Part shown: positions 16,793-25,891 of the stretch, piece by piece
How the letters are laid out: every line of letters starts with the position of its first letter
Position numbering within the stretch: position 1 is the first letter of the stretch
Source: JAMXLO01 sp037201625
Lineage (GTDB): Bacteria > Pseudomonadota > Alphaproteobacteria > Acetobacterales > Acetobacteraceae
DNA: 64,000 bases
NCBI GenBank assembly: GCA_037201625.1
Contig: JBBCGR010000001.1
Coordinates: 124,001 to 188,000, forward strand
Direction: 5' to 3'
Notes under the pieces: model-generated
The model's database searches: none
What the model was told of the DNA's origin: nothing
What the model saw: the letters and a program-made list of their open reading frames with translations, nothing else
Made by a program: the position numbers and the translations under genes

Positions 16793-16961
16793 GGGGACAG
16801 GCTAGTCCAACCGGCGCGATTGGACAGGGCGCCCGCGACATGGGAGCCCCCCGCTGCCGCGTTTGCGATCCTCACCGCGCGCCGCCGCCGCTATAACCGC
16901 CCGCTCATCGGGGGAGGCGTCATGCCGTTCGACAGCATCGTTCAACAACGCGTGGCGCGCC

Positions 16962-17780
16962 GTGCCGGACCCTGACGCAGCCGCGGCGGATTGCTGTCCG
17001 CTCTGCCGCGCCGCGCCATCGCTGCCGCGGCGGTCCGTGCTGCTGCTGGCGGCCTCCCTCGCCGCCTGCGACGACAATCCCGACCGGGCCTGGCCGATCA
17101 ACCTGGTGTCCACCGCGCAGGTCGAGCAGCTTGGCGGCAAGACGTGGCAGCGCATCCTGGCCGGCACGCCACAGGCCCGCGATCCCGCGCGGCGGGAGGC
17201 CGTCACCGCGATCAGCCGGCGCCTGCTGCGCGCCGCGGGGGAGGACCCGGGCGCCTGGCAGGTGGCGGTGTTCGCGCAGCCGGCCATCAACGCCTTCGCG
17301 CTGCCCGGCCGCTATATCGGCGTGTTCGAGGGCATGTTCCGCGTGGCCGACACGCCCGGCCGCCTCGCCGCGGTGATCGGGCACGAGATCGGCCATGTGC
17401 AGTCGCGCCACGGGCAGGAGCGCATGAACGCCGCCGTCGCCAAGCAGATCGGCCTGCGCGTGCTCGCCGTGGCGCTGCAACTCGGCAACGTGGCGCAGGC
17501 CAACGAGATCGCTGCCCTCCTGGGAGCCGGCGTCGAGTTCGGCCTGCTGCTGCCCTATTCGCGCCGGCAGGAGCTGGAGGCCGACCGGCGCGGCCTGCGG
17601 CTGATGACCAAGGCCGGTTTCGACGGCAAGGAAGCGATCGCGCTGTGGCAGCGCATGGCGGCGGGCGACGCCCGTCGCGGCCCGTCCTTCCTGGCGACGC
17701 ACCCGGCCGCCCGCGACCGGATCCGCGCGCTGGAGGTGGAGATGGGCGAACTGGCGCGCGGCACCGCGGCAAGCCAGTGA
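16962..17780 (+). CDS. M48 family zinc metalloprotease lipoprotein
   Basis: The protein has a lipoprotein-type signal (PRRSVLLLAASLAAC, lipobox LAAC) and a zinc peptidase domain with HEIGH (in VIGHEIGHVQSRHG) and the downstream third ligand in ELEADRRG, as in BepA/LoiP-type M48 proteases that act on outer-membrane proteins in the periplasm. Its end is rich in Arg/Glu after SFLATHPAARDRI, a common M48 ending. The start is uncertain: GTG 16962 is used here, the frame is open from 16863, and GTG 17037 is just upstream of the hydrophobic core. A strong ribosome site (GGGGGAGG) precedes an ATG at 16921 in another frame that stops after 17 codons, which hints at a one-base error. Confidence 0.85.
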   Translation: MPDPDAAAADCCPLCRAAPSLPRRSVLLLAASLAACDDNPDRAWPINLVSTAQVEQLGGKTWQRILAGTPQARDPARREAVTAISRRLLRAAGEDPGAWQVAVFAQPAINAFALPGRYIGVFEGMFRVADTPGRLAAVIGHEIGHVQSRHGQERMNAAVAKQIGLRVLAVALQLGNVAQANEIAALLGAGVEFGLLLPYSRRQELEADRRGLRLMTKAGFDGKEAIALWQRMAAGDARRGPSFLATHPAARDRIRALEVEMGELARGTAASQ

Positions 17781-17845
17781 AGCCGGGCGATGCGGTCAGC
17801 CCCGGGCCAGGTCAGCCCCGGGCCAGGATCAGCCCCGAGCCACCG

Positions 17846-19186
17846 TCAGCCCGTTGCGCCGAACACGCGGGCGAAGATGAAATCCACCTGTGCCAGGTGC
17901 GTGCCGCCGTCCATCGCCGCGTCCAGTTCCGCCGCCGATACGCGCCGCGCGACCTCCGGGTCGGCCAGGAGGTTGTCACGGAAACTTCTCCCCTCCGGCG
18001 TCCCGAGCCGCTCCCAGGTCGCCATCGCATTGCGCTGCACGATCGCATAGGCGGCCTCCCGCGAGATGCCGGCCTTCGCCAGCGCCAGCAGCACGTCGCC
18101 CGAATACACCACGCCGCCCAGGCTCTCGAGGTTCGCCTTCATCCGCTGCGGATACACCACCAGCCGCTGCATCATCCCCGCGAGCCGCATCAGCGCGAAG
18201 TCGAGCGCCAGCGTGGCGTCCGGCGCGATCACCCGCTCGACCGAGGAATGCGAGATGTCGCGCTCGTGCCACAGCGTCACGTTCTCCAGCGCCGGCACCA
18301 CGGCGGCGCGCACCACGCGGGCCAGGCCGGTGATGTTCTCGCTCAGCACCGGGTTGCGCTTGTGCGGCATCGACGAGGAGCCCTTCTGGCCGGGATGGAA
18401 GAATTCCTCAGCCTCGCGCACCTCGCTGCGCTGCAGATGCCGCACCTCGGTCGCCAGCCGCTCCATGCCGGAGGCGATCACCGCGAGCGTGGCAAAGAAC
18501 ATCGCGTGCCGGTCGCGCGGGATCACCTGGGTGGAGATCGGCTCGGGCGACAGGCCGAGCCTCTGGGCGACGTATTCCTCGACCCGCGGGTCGACGCCCG
18601 CGAACGTCCCCACCGGCCCGCTGATCGCCGCCACCGCCACCTCGGCGCGCGCCGCGACCAGCCGCGCCCGGCCGCGGGCGAACTCCGCATAGTGCCCGGC
18701 CAGCTTCAGCCCGAACGTCGTGGGCTCGGCATGGATGCCGTGGCTGCGGCCGATCGTCAGCGTGTGCCTGTGCTCCAGCGCGCGCGCGCGCAGCGCCGCC
18801 AGCACCGCGTCGAGATCCTGCAGCAGCAGGTCGGCCGCCTGGGTGAGCTGCACCGACAGGCAGGTGTCCAGCACGTCGGAACTGGTGAGGCCCAGATGCA
18901 CGAAGCGGCTGTCCTCGCCGATGCCCTCGCCCAGCCAGGTGAGGAAGGCGACGACATCGTGCCGCGTCTCGCGCTCGATCGCGTCGATCCGCTCGACATC
19001 GGCCTGGCCGATCGCCGCGACCTTGGCGCCGCCCTTCGCGCGGATCGCCTGCGCCGCGCTCTCGGGGATGGCGCCGATGCGCGCCATGCCTTCGGCCGCC
19101 AGCGCCTCGATCTCGAACCAGATGCGATAGCGGTTGGTCGGTGCCCAGATGGCTTCCATCTCGGGTCTGGTGTAACGGGGAACCAT
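17846..19186 (-). CDS. purB: Adenylosuccinate lyase
   Basis: The 446-residue protein catalyses two purine steps, SAICAR to AICAR plus fumarate and adenylosuccinate to AMP plus fumarate. It carries the lyase signature SSSMPHKRNP, LGLTSSDVLDT near the N-terminus, and GRSHGIHAEPTTFG with the catalytic His. The start at 19186 (MVPRYTRPEM) matches family N-termini; upstream in-frame codons continue to 19747 across the divergent gene and are rejected. It is the first gene of the minus-strand purine block. The protease (plus) and NRDE (minus) genes separate it from purC. Confidence 0.97.
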   Translation of the reverse strand: MVPRYTRPEMEAIWAPTNRYRIWFEIEALAAEGMARIGAIPESAAQAIRAKGGAKVAAIGQADVERIDAIERETRHDVVAFLTWLGEGIGEDSRFVHLGLTSSDVLDTCLSVQLTQAADLLLQDLDAVLAALRARALEHRHTLTIGRSHGIHAEPTTFGLKLAGHYAEFARGRARLVAARAEVAVAAISGPVGTFAGVDPRVEEYVAQRLGLSPEPISTQVIPRDRHAMFFATLAVIASGMERLATEVRHLQRSEVREAEEFFHPGQKGSSSMPHKRNPVLSENITGLARVVRAAVVPALENVTLWHERDISHSSVERVIAPDATLALDFALMRLAGMMQRLVVYPQRMKANLESLGGVVYSGDVLLALAKAGISREAAYAIVQRNAMATWERLGTPEGRSFRDNLLADPEVARRVSAAELDAAMDGGTHLAQVDFIFARVFGATG

Positions 19187-19258
19187 CGCTGCCCTGTCCC
19201 GTCGTGGTGGGAGGCCAGCTAGACCGCCGCATCGGTTGCTGACAAGGGCCGCACACGC

Positions 19259-19862
19259 ATGGACCAGATCGCGCTGACCCATGACCTCGCCTTGCTGGCG
19301 CAGGTGATCCTGATCGACGTGACGCTCGCCGGCGACAACGCGGTGGTCGTCGGCATGGCGGTGGCCGGCCTGCCGGCGCACCAGAAGCGCCCCGCGATCA
19401 TCGCCGGCATCCTGGGCGCCACGGTGATCCGCATCGCGCTCGGCGCCGTCGCGCTGCAGTTGCTGGAGATCATCGGCCTGCTGCTGGCGGGCGGGGGTGC
19501 TGCTGCTCTGGGTGTGCTGGAAGATGTTCCGCGAGTTGCGCCGCCCGCACGGCCATGCCGTCGCGGGGGCCGGCGAGCAGAAGACGCTGCGCCAGGCGAT
19601 GATCCAGATCATCCTGGCCGATGTCTCCATGAGCCTCGACAACGTGCTGGCGGTGGCCGGCGCGGCGCATGGCAGCACCTGGGTGCTGGTGGTCGGCCTG
19701 CTGCTGTCGGTGGTGCTGATGGGGCTGGCCGCCAACCTGATCGCCAACCTGCTGGAGCGGCGGCGGTGGATTGCCTGGGTGGGGCTGCTGATCGTGCTCT
19801 ACGTCGCCGGCGTGATGATCTGGGACGGCGCGTTCGAGGTCGCGCACGCCATCAGGAGCTGA
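19259..19862 (+). pseudogene. YjbE/TerC-type membrane protein with one frameshift
   Basis: The N-terminal part (MDQIALTHDLALLAQVILIDVTLAGDN) and the C-terminal part (ADVSMSLDNVLAVAGAAHG, ANLLERRRWIAWVGLLIVLYVAG) are the two halves of a TerC/YjbE integral membrane protein, a family tied to metal (manganese) export. The halves contain the paired DVTLAGDN and DVSMSLDN acidic motifs that lie in the membrane. They are in different frames and switch in a G-rich run at about 19490-19500 (GCGGGCGGGGGTG), a likely spot for a homopolymer error. Corrected, the protein would be about 200 residues with six or seven membrane helices. It is divergent from purB. Confidence 0.8.
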
Positions 19863-20003
19863 TCGCGCGCTGTTGATGATATTTGTGATCGGCCGCCGGA
19901 ACTCACGGTAAAGCGACCGGTCGCGGACCGATTTTCGCCACGAAATCCAGCGCCTCCTTGGTGTGTCGAAACATGCACCATTTAGCCGAAGGGGGACTTC
20001 ATC

Positions 20004-20720
20004 ATGGCGAACCGCCGACCCATCCTGATTATTGAAGACGATGAGACGCTGCGGACCATCCTGGTCGAGTATCTCGAGGAAACCAAGGAATTCACCGTCG
20101 CCACCGCCGACAGCATCGACGCTGCCGAGAAGATGCTGGGCAACGAGGACGCGCATTACGACGCCGTCATCCTCGATGTCGGCCTGCCCGACGGCGACGG
20201 GCGCGATTACTGCGCCAGGTTGCGCCGGCACGGGCACAGCATGCCGATCATCATGCTGACCGGTGCCAACGAGGAGACCGACGTGGTGCGCGGCCTCGAT
20301 TCGGGCGCCAGCGATTATGTCGCCAAGCCGTTCCGCGCCAGCGAACTGCTCGCCCGGCTGCATGCGCAGTTGCGCATCTTCGACCGCAGCGAGGAGGCGG
20401 TGTTCCCGGTCGGCCCCTACACGTTCCGTCCGGCGAAGAAGCTGCTGCAGGATGCGGCGAAGAACAAGCGCATCCGCCTGACCGACAAGGAGACGGCGGT
20501 GCTGAAGTTCCTCTACCGCTCGGACGCCGCGGTGAACCGGCAGATCCTGATGCACGAGGTGTGGGGCTACAACTCCGCCGTGACGACGCACACGCTGGAG
20601 ACGCATATCTACCGGCTGCGCCAGAAGATCGAGGCCGATCCTGCGAACCCCTCGCTGCTGGTGACGGAAGGCGGCGGCTATCGCCTGCGGCCGGAGAGCA
20701 CGCCCGCCGAACGCTGGTGA
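20004..20720 (+). CDS. OmpR/PhoB-type response regulator
   Basis: The 238-residue protein has a receiver domain (about 5-120) with acidic pocket EDD (11-13), phosphoacceptor Asp58 in ILDVGLPD and Lys108 in VAKPF, followed by a winged-helix DNA-binding domain (about 135-235) with LTDKETAVLKFLY and THTLETHIYRLRQKIE. A ribosome site (AAGGGGG) precedes the ATG. No histidine kinase lies beside it, so it is an orphan regulator in this window and its stimulus is unknown. A perfect 10-bp hairpin follows the stop. Confidence 0.92.
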   Translation: MANRRPILIIEDDETLRTILVEYLEETKEFTVATADSIDAAEKMLGNEDAHYDAVILDVGLPDGDGRDYCARLRRHGHSMPIIMLTGANEETDVVRGLDSGASDYVAKPFRASELLARLHAQLRIFDRSEEAVFPVGPYTFRPAKKLLQDAAKNKRIRLTDKETAVLKFLYRSDAAVNRQILMHEVWGYNSAVTTHTLETHIYRLRQKIEADPANPSLLVTEGGGYRLRPESTPAERW

Positions 20721-20728
20721 GGACTGCG

Positions 20729-20759
20729 CGGCCGGGGCGCTGACAGCCTGCCCCGGCCG
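20729..20759 (+). terminator. Hairpin after the response regulator
   Basis: CGGCCGGGGC and GCCCCGGCCG form a perfect 10-bp stem with an 11-base loop, starting 9 bases after the stop codon and followed by a short T-rich stretch (TCCTATCTTT). It is a good candidate for an intrinsic terminator that separates this gene from gabD. Confidence 0.7.
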
Positions 20760-20799
20760 TCCTATCTTTGGCGGCAACCCCCAGCAAGGAGGAACCGCC

Positions 20800-22278
20800 A
20801 TGCTGAACCCGACCTCGCCGCTTCCGCTGCAAGATCCGACGCTGTTCCGTCAGGCCAACTACATCGACGGCAAATGGGTGCAGGCCGACAGCGGCCGCAC
20901 CATCGTGGTGAAGAACCCGGCGACCGGCGAGGCGATCGGCGAGGTCCCCGCTCTCGGCTCGGCCGAAACACGCCGCGCCATCGAGGCGGCGCACCGCGCC
21001 CAGGTGCAGTGGCGCGCGATGCTGGCGAAGGACCGCGCGGCGATCCTGCGCAAGCTCAACGACCTGATGCTGGCGAACACCGAGGACCTGGCGGTGATCA
21101 TGACCGCCGAGCAGGGCAAGCCGCTGTCGGAGAGCAAGGGCGAGATCGCCTATGCCGCGAGCTTCATCGAGTGGTTCGCCGAAGAGGGCAAGCGTATCTA
21201 CGGCGACACGATCCCGCAGAATGCCAAGGGCCGCCGCATCCTGGTGCTGAAGGAGCCGATCGGCGTGTTCGCCGCGATCACGCCGTGGAACTTCCCGGCC
21301 GCGATGATCACCCGCAAGGCCGGTCCCGGCTGGGCCGCGGGCTGCACCGGCGTGATCCGCCCGGCGTCGCAGACCCCGTTCAGCGCGCTGGCGCTCGCCG
21401 TGCTGTGCGAGCGGGCGGGCATGCCGGCCGGCGTGTGCAACGTGATCACCGGGCCGTCGGGCGAGACCGGTGCCGAACTCACCGCCAATCCGCTGGTGCG
21501 CAAGCTGACCTTCACCGGCTCGACCGAGGTCGGCGCCAAGCTGCTGGCGCAATGCGCGCCGACCATCAAGAAGACCAGCATGGAACTCGGCGGCAACGCG
21601 CCGTTCATCGTGTTCGACGACGCCGACCTGGATGCGGCGGTGGCGGGCGCGATGGCCAGCAAGTACCGCAACACCGGTCAGACCTGCGTCTGCGCCAACC
21701 GCCTGCTGGTGCAGGACGGCGTGTATGAGGCGTTCGCCGCCAAGCTGAAGACGGCGGTCGAGGCGATGAAGGTCGGCAACGGCATGGAGCCCGGCGTATC
21801 GCAGGGGCCGCTGATCAACGCCGATGCGGTGAAGAAGGTCGAGGAGCACATCGCCGATGCGGTGAAGCGCGGCGCCTCGATCGTGACCGGCGGGCATCGC
21901 CACAAGCTGGGCGGCAATTTCTTCGAGCCCACGGTGCTGGCCAACGTGCCGAACGACGCGATGATCTTCCGCGAGGAGACGTTCGGCCCGGTGGCGCCGC
22001 TGTTCCGCTTCAAGACCGAGGAAGAGGCGATCCAGCTTGCCAACGACACGGAGTTCGGCCTGGCGTCGTATTTCTACGCGCGCGACATCGGCCGGATTTT
22101 CCGCGTGGCCGAGGCGCTGGAATACGGCATCATCGGCATCAACGAGGGGATCATCTCGACCGAGGTCGCGCCGTTCGGCGGCATGAAATCCTCCGGCCTG
22201 GGCCGCGAGGGATCGAAATACGGCATCGAGGACTATCTGGAGATCAAGTACCTGGCGCTGGGCGGGATCGGGACGTAG
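20800..22278 (+). CDS. gabD: NAD(P)-dependent succinate-semialdehyde dehydrogenase
   Basis: The 492-residue aldehyde dehydrogenase is closest in pattern to GabD, which oxidises succinate semialdehyde to succinate in GABA catabolism. Catalytic residues are Asn164 (TPWNFP), Glu262 (MELGGN) and Cys296 (NTGQTCVCANR, the paired cysteines typical of GabD); PFGGMKSSGLGREG near the end is also GabD-like. One oddity is the cofactor-site segment GCTGVIRPAS: the usual Lys of VVKPA is Arg187, and the preceding ALAAG reads GWAAG. AAGGAGG precedes the ATG. It is a single gene with no GABA transaminase beside it; the class III aminotransferase at 49.5 kb is not linked. Confidence 0.9.
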   Translation: MLNPTSPLPLQDPTLFRQANYIDGKWVQADSGRTIVVKNPATGEAIGEVPALGSAETRRAIEAAHRAQVQWRAMLAKDRAAILRKLNDLMLANTEDLAVIMTAEQGKPLSESKGEIAYAASFIEWFAEEGKRIYGDTIPQNAKGRRILVLKEPIGVFAAITPWNFPAAMITRKAGPGWAAGCTGVIRPASQTPFSALALAVLCERAGMPAGVCNVITGPSGETGAELTANPLVRKLTFTGSTEVGAKLLAQCAPTIKKTSMELGGNAPFIVFDDADLDAAVAGAMASKYRNTGQTCVCANRLLVQDGVYEAFAAKLKTAVEAMKVGNGMEPGVSQGPLINADAVKKVEEHIADAVKRGASIVTGGHRHKLGGNFFEPTVLANVPNDAMIFREETFGPVAPLFRFKTEEEAIQLANDTEFGLASYFYARDIGRIFRVAEALEYGIIGINEGIISTEVAPFGGMKSSGLGREGSKYGIEDYLEIKYLALGGIGT

Positions 22279-22425
22279 GGCCAGCGAATCCGGTCGTGTA
22301 ACTCGCGCCATTCATCCCGCGCTTGCGGGGCCCAAGGGACCGGCCCGCGACGCCGCCCTGGGCTCCCGCTTGGTGCCGACATGATGGCAGCGCGGGAATG
22401 ACCGGGGCGCGGGAGGCCCTCGCCG

Positions 22426-22752
22426 CTAGCGCTTCGGGACCCCGCCCATCCGGGCGAATGCCATGCGATCCTGGTTCTCCCGCATGAGCGCGGTGAAGCC
22501 GGGAATCGTGTCGAGGCCGAGACCGAGCGGCAACTCGGTATCGGGATCCGGCAGGACTTTTGCGTAGCTCTGGCCCGCAAGCCTTTCCCACTTGCCCGCG
22601 GGCTTCTTGACCTCGAGGTTCACCACCGTCGCCTTGAACACCAGCCGGACGATCGCCTCCTTGGGCGATGACGGCTTGGTCAGGCTCGGGCACCCGGCGA
22701 TCATCTGCCAGCCGCGCGAGAGCGCCCAGGCGGTCAGTTCATCCTTGTCCAT
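22426..22752 (-). CDS. Conserved hypothetical protein, 108 residues
   Basis: A small protein beginning MDKDELTAWALSRGWQMIAG, with a Lys-rich middle (FKATVVNLEVKKPAGKWERLAGQSYAKV) and ending MAFARMGGVPKR. The frame continues upstream to 22896, but the Met at 22752 is the natural start given the domain-like beginning. No signal peptide, membrane helix or known motif is visible, and I do not recognise the family. It is transcribed away from the glutathione reductase gene, sharing a divergent 173-bp intergenic region. Confidence 0.65.
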   Translation of the reverse strand: MDKDELTAWALSRGWQMIAGCPSLTKPSSPKEAIVRLVFKATVVNLEVKKPAGKWERLAGQSYAKVLPDPDTELPLGLGLDTIPGFTALMRENQDRMAFARMGGVPKR

Positions 22753-22925
22753 GCGCCGCGCCCTCCATTGAGGGCCCCGTGGGTACAGGCCGCCGGCAAA
22801 TGCCGCAACTCGCCGCAACACCGTTGCGAGTCCCAACGCAGGACCCAGGCCCCCCGAAGCGACCCGCATGTTGCCGAACCCGCCGCATCGTCCCACATTG
22901 CCGTGCTCAGCAAGGGATACGGCCC

Positions 22926-24293
22926 ATGGACTTCGACCTCTTCGTGATCGGCGGCGGGTCAGCCGGGGTACGCTGCGCGCGCATCTCCGCCGGCCACGGA
23001 GCGCGCGTCGGCATCGCCGAAGAGCGATTCTGGGGCGGCACCTGCGTCAATGTCGGCTGCGTGCCGAAGAAGCTGCTGGTGCAGGCCGGCGAATACGGCG
23101 CCTGGGCCGAGGACGCGGCGGGATTCGGCTGGACGATCGAGAAGGGACCGCATGACTGGGCGAAGCTGATCGCCGCCAAGGACCGCGAGATCAGCCGGCT
23201 CAACGGCATCTACAAGCGCCTGCTCGACAATGCCGGCGCGACCATCTTCGAGGCTCGCGCGACGTTCATCGATGCCCACACGCTCGATGTCGGCGGCAAG
23301 CGGATCACCGCCGAGACCATCGTCATCGGCACCGGCGGCCATCCGGTGCGCCTGCCGATTCCCGGCGCCGAACTCGGCATCATCTCGGACGATGCGTTCT
23401 ATCTGCCGCGCATGCCGCAGCGGGTGGCGATCATCGGCGGCGGCTATATCGCGGTGGAGTTCGCCGGCATCTTCGCCGGACTGGGCGCGCATGTGGACCT
23501 CGTCTACCGCCAGCCGCTGCCGCTGCGCGGCTTCGACAGGGACCTGCGCGAATCGCTCGCCGAGGCGCTCACGGCGCAGGGGATCGCACTGCATCCGAAC
23601 TGCCAGCCGCTGAAGCTCGAGGCGGATGGCGAGGAACGCCTGCTGACGGTGCGCCAGGGCGAGACGCTGCGGACCGACCTGGTGTTCTTCGCCACCGGGC
23701 GCGCGCCGGCGACGAAGGGTCTCGGCCTCGATGCGGCCGGCGTGACGCTGAATGACGCGGGCGCGGTGGTCATCGACCAGAACCTGCGCACCAGCCAGCC
23801 GAACATCTATGCCATGGGCGACGTGACGGACCGGCTGAACCTCACGCCGGTGGCGATCGCCGAAGGCCATGCACTGGCGGACACGCTGTTCGGCAAGAAC
23901 CAGCGCAGCATCTCGCTGCGCAACGTGCCGACCGCGGTGTTCTCCACGCCGCCGATCGGCACCTGCGGGCTGACCGAGGAGGAGGCCGCGGCGTACGGGC
24001 CGGTCGACATCTACCTCAGCAAGTTCACGCCGATGCGCCACACGCTGTCGGGCCGGGCGCGCAGGAGCACGCTGAAACTCGTGGTCGACCAGGCGAGCCA
24101 GAAGGTGGTCGGCGCGCATATGCTGGGCGAGGACGCGCCCGAGATCATGCAAGGCCTGGCGATCGCCATCGTCATGGGCGCGACCAAGGCCGACTTCGAC
24201 CGCACGATCGGGATTCACCCGACGGCAGCTGAGGAATTTGTCACCCTGCGCACGCGCACCAGGACAGCGGGGGTGGCCAAAGCCGCCGAATAG
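22926..24293 (+). CDS. gor: Glutathione-disulfide reductase
   Basis: The 455-residue flavoenzyme reduces glutathione disulfide with NADPH. The FAD-binding start is DLFVIGGGSAGVRCAR, the redox disulfide is in GGTCVNVGCVPKK, the NADPH-binding fold is IIGGGYIAVEF, and the C-terminal His-Glu pair is in GIHPTAAEEFVTL. The glutathione reductase subgroup is indicated by the N-terminus and the HPTAAEE ending. AAGGGA lies upstream of ATG 22926. It acts in the cytoplasm and would serve, among others, the CGFS glutaredoxin system. It is followed by a binding-protein gene 26 bp on. Confidence 0.93.
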   Translation: MDFDLFVIGGGSAGVRCARISAGHGARVGIAEERFWGGTCVNVGCVPKKLLVQAGEYGAWAEDAAGFGWTIEKGPHDWAKLIAAKDREISRLNGIYKRLLDNAGATIFEARATFIDAHTLDVGGKRITAETIVIGTGGHPVRLPIPGAELGIISDDAFYLPRMPQRVAIIGGGYIAVEFAGIFAGLGAHVDLVYRQPLPLRGFDRDLRESLAEALTAQGIALHPNCQPLKLEADGEERLLTVRQGETLRTDLVFFATGRAPATKGLGLDAAGVTLNDAGAVVIDQNLRTSQPNIYAMGDVTDRLNLTPVAIAEGHALADTLFGKNQRSISLRNVPTAVFSTPPIGTCGLTEEEAAAYGPVDIYLSKFTPMRHTLSGRARRSTLKLVVDQASQKVVGAHMLGEDAPEIMQGLAIAIVMGATKADFDRTIGIHPTAAEEFVTLRTRTRTAGVAKAAE

Positions 24294-24319
24294 CGGCCCT
24301 ACCAAAGGGAGAAACGACA

Positions 24320-25891
24320 ATGAAAAGACGAGCCTTCCTCGCGGCCGCCGCGGCGCTGCCGCTCGCGCGTCCGGCCATCGGCGCCACCGCCAAGACACTG
24401 ATCTTCGTGCCGCAGGCGAACCTGACCAGCCTCGATCCCGTGTGGACCACCGCGACCGTCACGCGGAACTTCGCGATGATGGTGTACGAGACGCTGTATG
24501 GCCGCGACGAATCCTTCGCGCCACGGCCGCAGATGGTGCAGGGCCACGTCATCGACGACGATGGCAGGCGCTGGACGATGACGCTGCGCGAGGGGCTGGT
24601 GTTCCACGACGGCACGCCGGTGCTGGCGCGTGACTGCGTCGCGTCGTTGCAGCGCTGGCTGAAGCGCGACGCGGTCAGCGAGACGATCAACGCGCGGGTC
24701 GATGCGCTCGAGGCGCCGGACGACCGGACGCTGGTGTGGCGCCTCAAGAAGCCGTTCCCGCTGCTCGCGCATTTCCTGTCGAAGGTGCAGCCGCAGCCGG
24801 TGATCGTGCCGGCCCGCCTCGCCGCCACCGACCCGTTCAAGCAACTGACCGAGATCGTCGGCTGCGGCCCGTTCCGCTTCCTGCCCGACGAGTACGTCTC
24901 CGGCAGCCGCGCGGCGTTCGCGCGGTTCGACAAGTACACCCCGCGGCAGGAGCCGGCCTCGTACACGGCGGGCGGCCACAAGGTGCTGCTGGACCGGGTG
25001 GAATGGCGGATCATTCCGGATCCGGCGACCGCGGCGAATGCCTTGTCGGCCGGCGAGGTCGACTGGGTGGAACTGCCCTCGCCCGACCTGATCCCGATGC
25101 TGAAGCGCGTGCAGGGCGTGACCACCGGGCTGCTCGACATCTACGGCACGGTCGCGCTGCTGCGGCCCAACAGTTCGATCGCGCCCACCAGCAACGTGGC
25201 GCTGCGGCGGGCGATGATGGCGGCGGTCGATCCGCGCGAGGCGATGATCGCGGCGATGGGCGAGGACGAGTCGGGCTGGCGCGCGCCGATGGGCTTCTTC
25301 CTGCCCGGCGTCCCGGCGGCCAACGACGCCGGCATGGAGTTCCGCCGCAAGCGCTGGACCGTCGATGAGGTGAAGGCGATGATTGCGAAGTCGGGCTATG
25401 GCGGCGAGCGCATCGTGCTGCTGCATCCGACGGACCAGGTGATCTACAACGCCTTCATCACCGTGGTGGCCGATGCGTTCCGCAAGGTCGGGCTGAACAT
25501 CGACGAGCAGATGGTCGACTGGGGCACCGTGGTGCAGCGGCGCACCAGCAAGGAGACGCTGGAGAAGGGCGGCTGGTCGATCTTTCCCGCCGGCTCGCCG
25601 GGACCGGAATATGTCGATCCGATGCTGGCCAACACGCTGCGCAGCAACGGCGCCAAGGCGTGGTTCGGCTGGCCCGACGATCCGAAGATCGAGGCGGCGC
25701 ATGCGGCGTGGATCGATTCGCCCGACGATGCCGCGCGGCGCCGGCACGAGGCGGAGTTCCAGCAGGCGGCGTTCGACTATGTGCCGACCATCCCGCTCGG
25801 CCAGTACCTGCCGCAGGCGGCGTGGCGGTCCAACGTGTCGGGCCTGCTGAAGGGATCGGCGCCGGTGTTCTGGGGCGCCGACAAGTCATGA
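24320..25891 (+). CDS. ABC transporter substrate-binding protein, family 5 (paralog 1)
   Basis: The 523-residue periplasmic protein belongs to the DppA/OppA family. The signal begins MKRRAFLAAAAALPLARPAIGA, with a KRR that could allow Tat export. Family features are FVPQANLTSLDPVWTTA, the YETLYG strand, LREGLVFHDG and GCGPFRF. It would bind a peptide, nickel-type chelate or other small solute; the ligand cannot be read. GGGAG precedes the ATG. There are no permease or ATPase genes here. Paralogs lie at 53302 and 57408; paralog 3 is much the more similar. Its stop overlaps the end of the convergent amidase gene by 6 bp. Confidence 0.9.
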   Translation: MKRRAFLAAAAALPLARPAIGATAKTLIFVPQANLTSLDPVWTTATVTRNFAMMVYETLYGRDESFAPRPQMVQGHVIDDDGRRWTMTLREGLVFHDGTPVLARDCVASLQRWLKRDAVSETINARVDALEAPDDRTLVWRLKKPFPLLAHFLSKVQPQPVIVPARLAATDPFKQLTEIVGCGPFRFLPDEYVSGSRAAFARFDKYTPRQEPASYTAGGHKVLLDRVEWRIIPDPATAANALSAGEVDWVELPSPDLIPMLKRVQGVTTGLLDIYGTVALLRPNSSIAPTSNVALRRAMMAAVDPREAMIAAMGEDESGWRAPMGFFLPGVPAANDAGMEFRRKRWTVDEVKAMIAKSGYGGERIVLLHPTDQVIYNAFITVVADAFRKVGLNIDEQMVDWGTVVQRRTSKETLEKGGWSIFPAGSPGPEYVDPMLANTLRSNGAKAWFGWPDDPKIEAAHAAWIDSPDDAARRRHEAEFQQAAFDYVPTIPLGQYLPQAAWRSNVSGLLKGSAPVFWGADKS

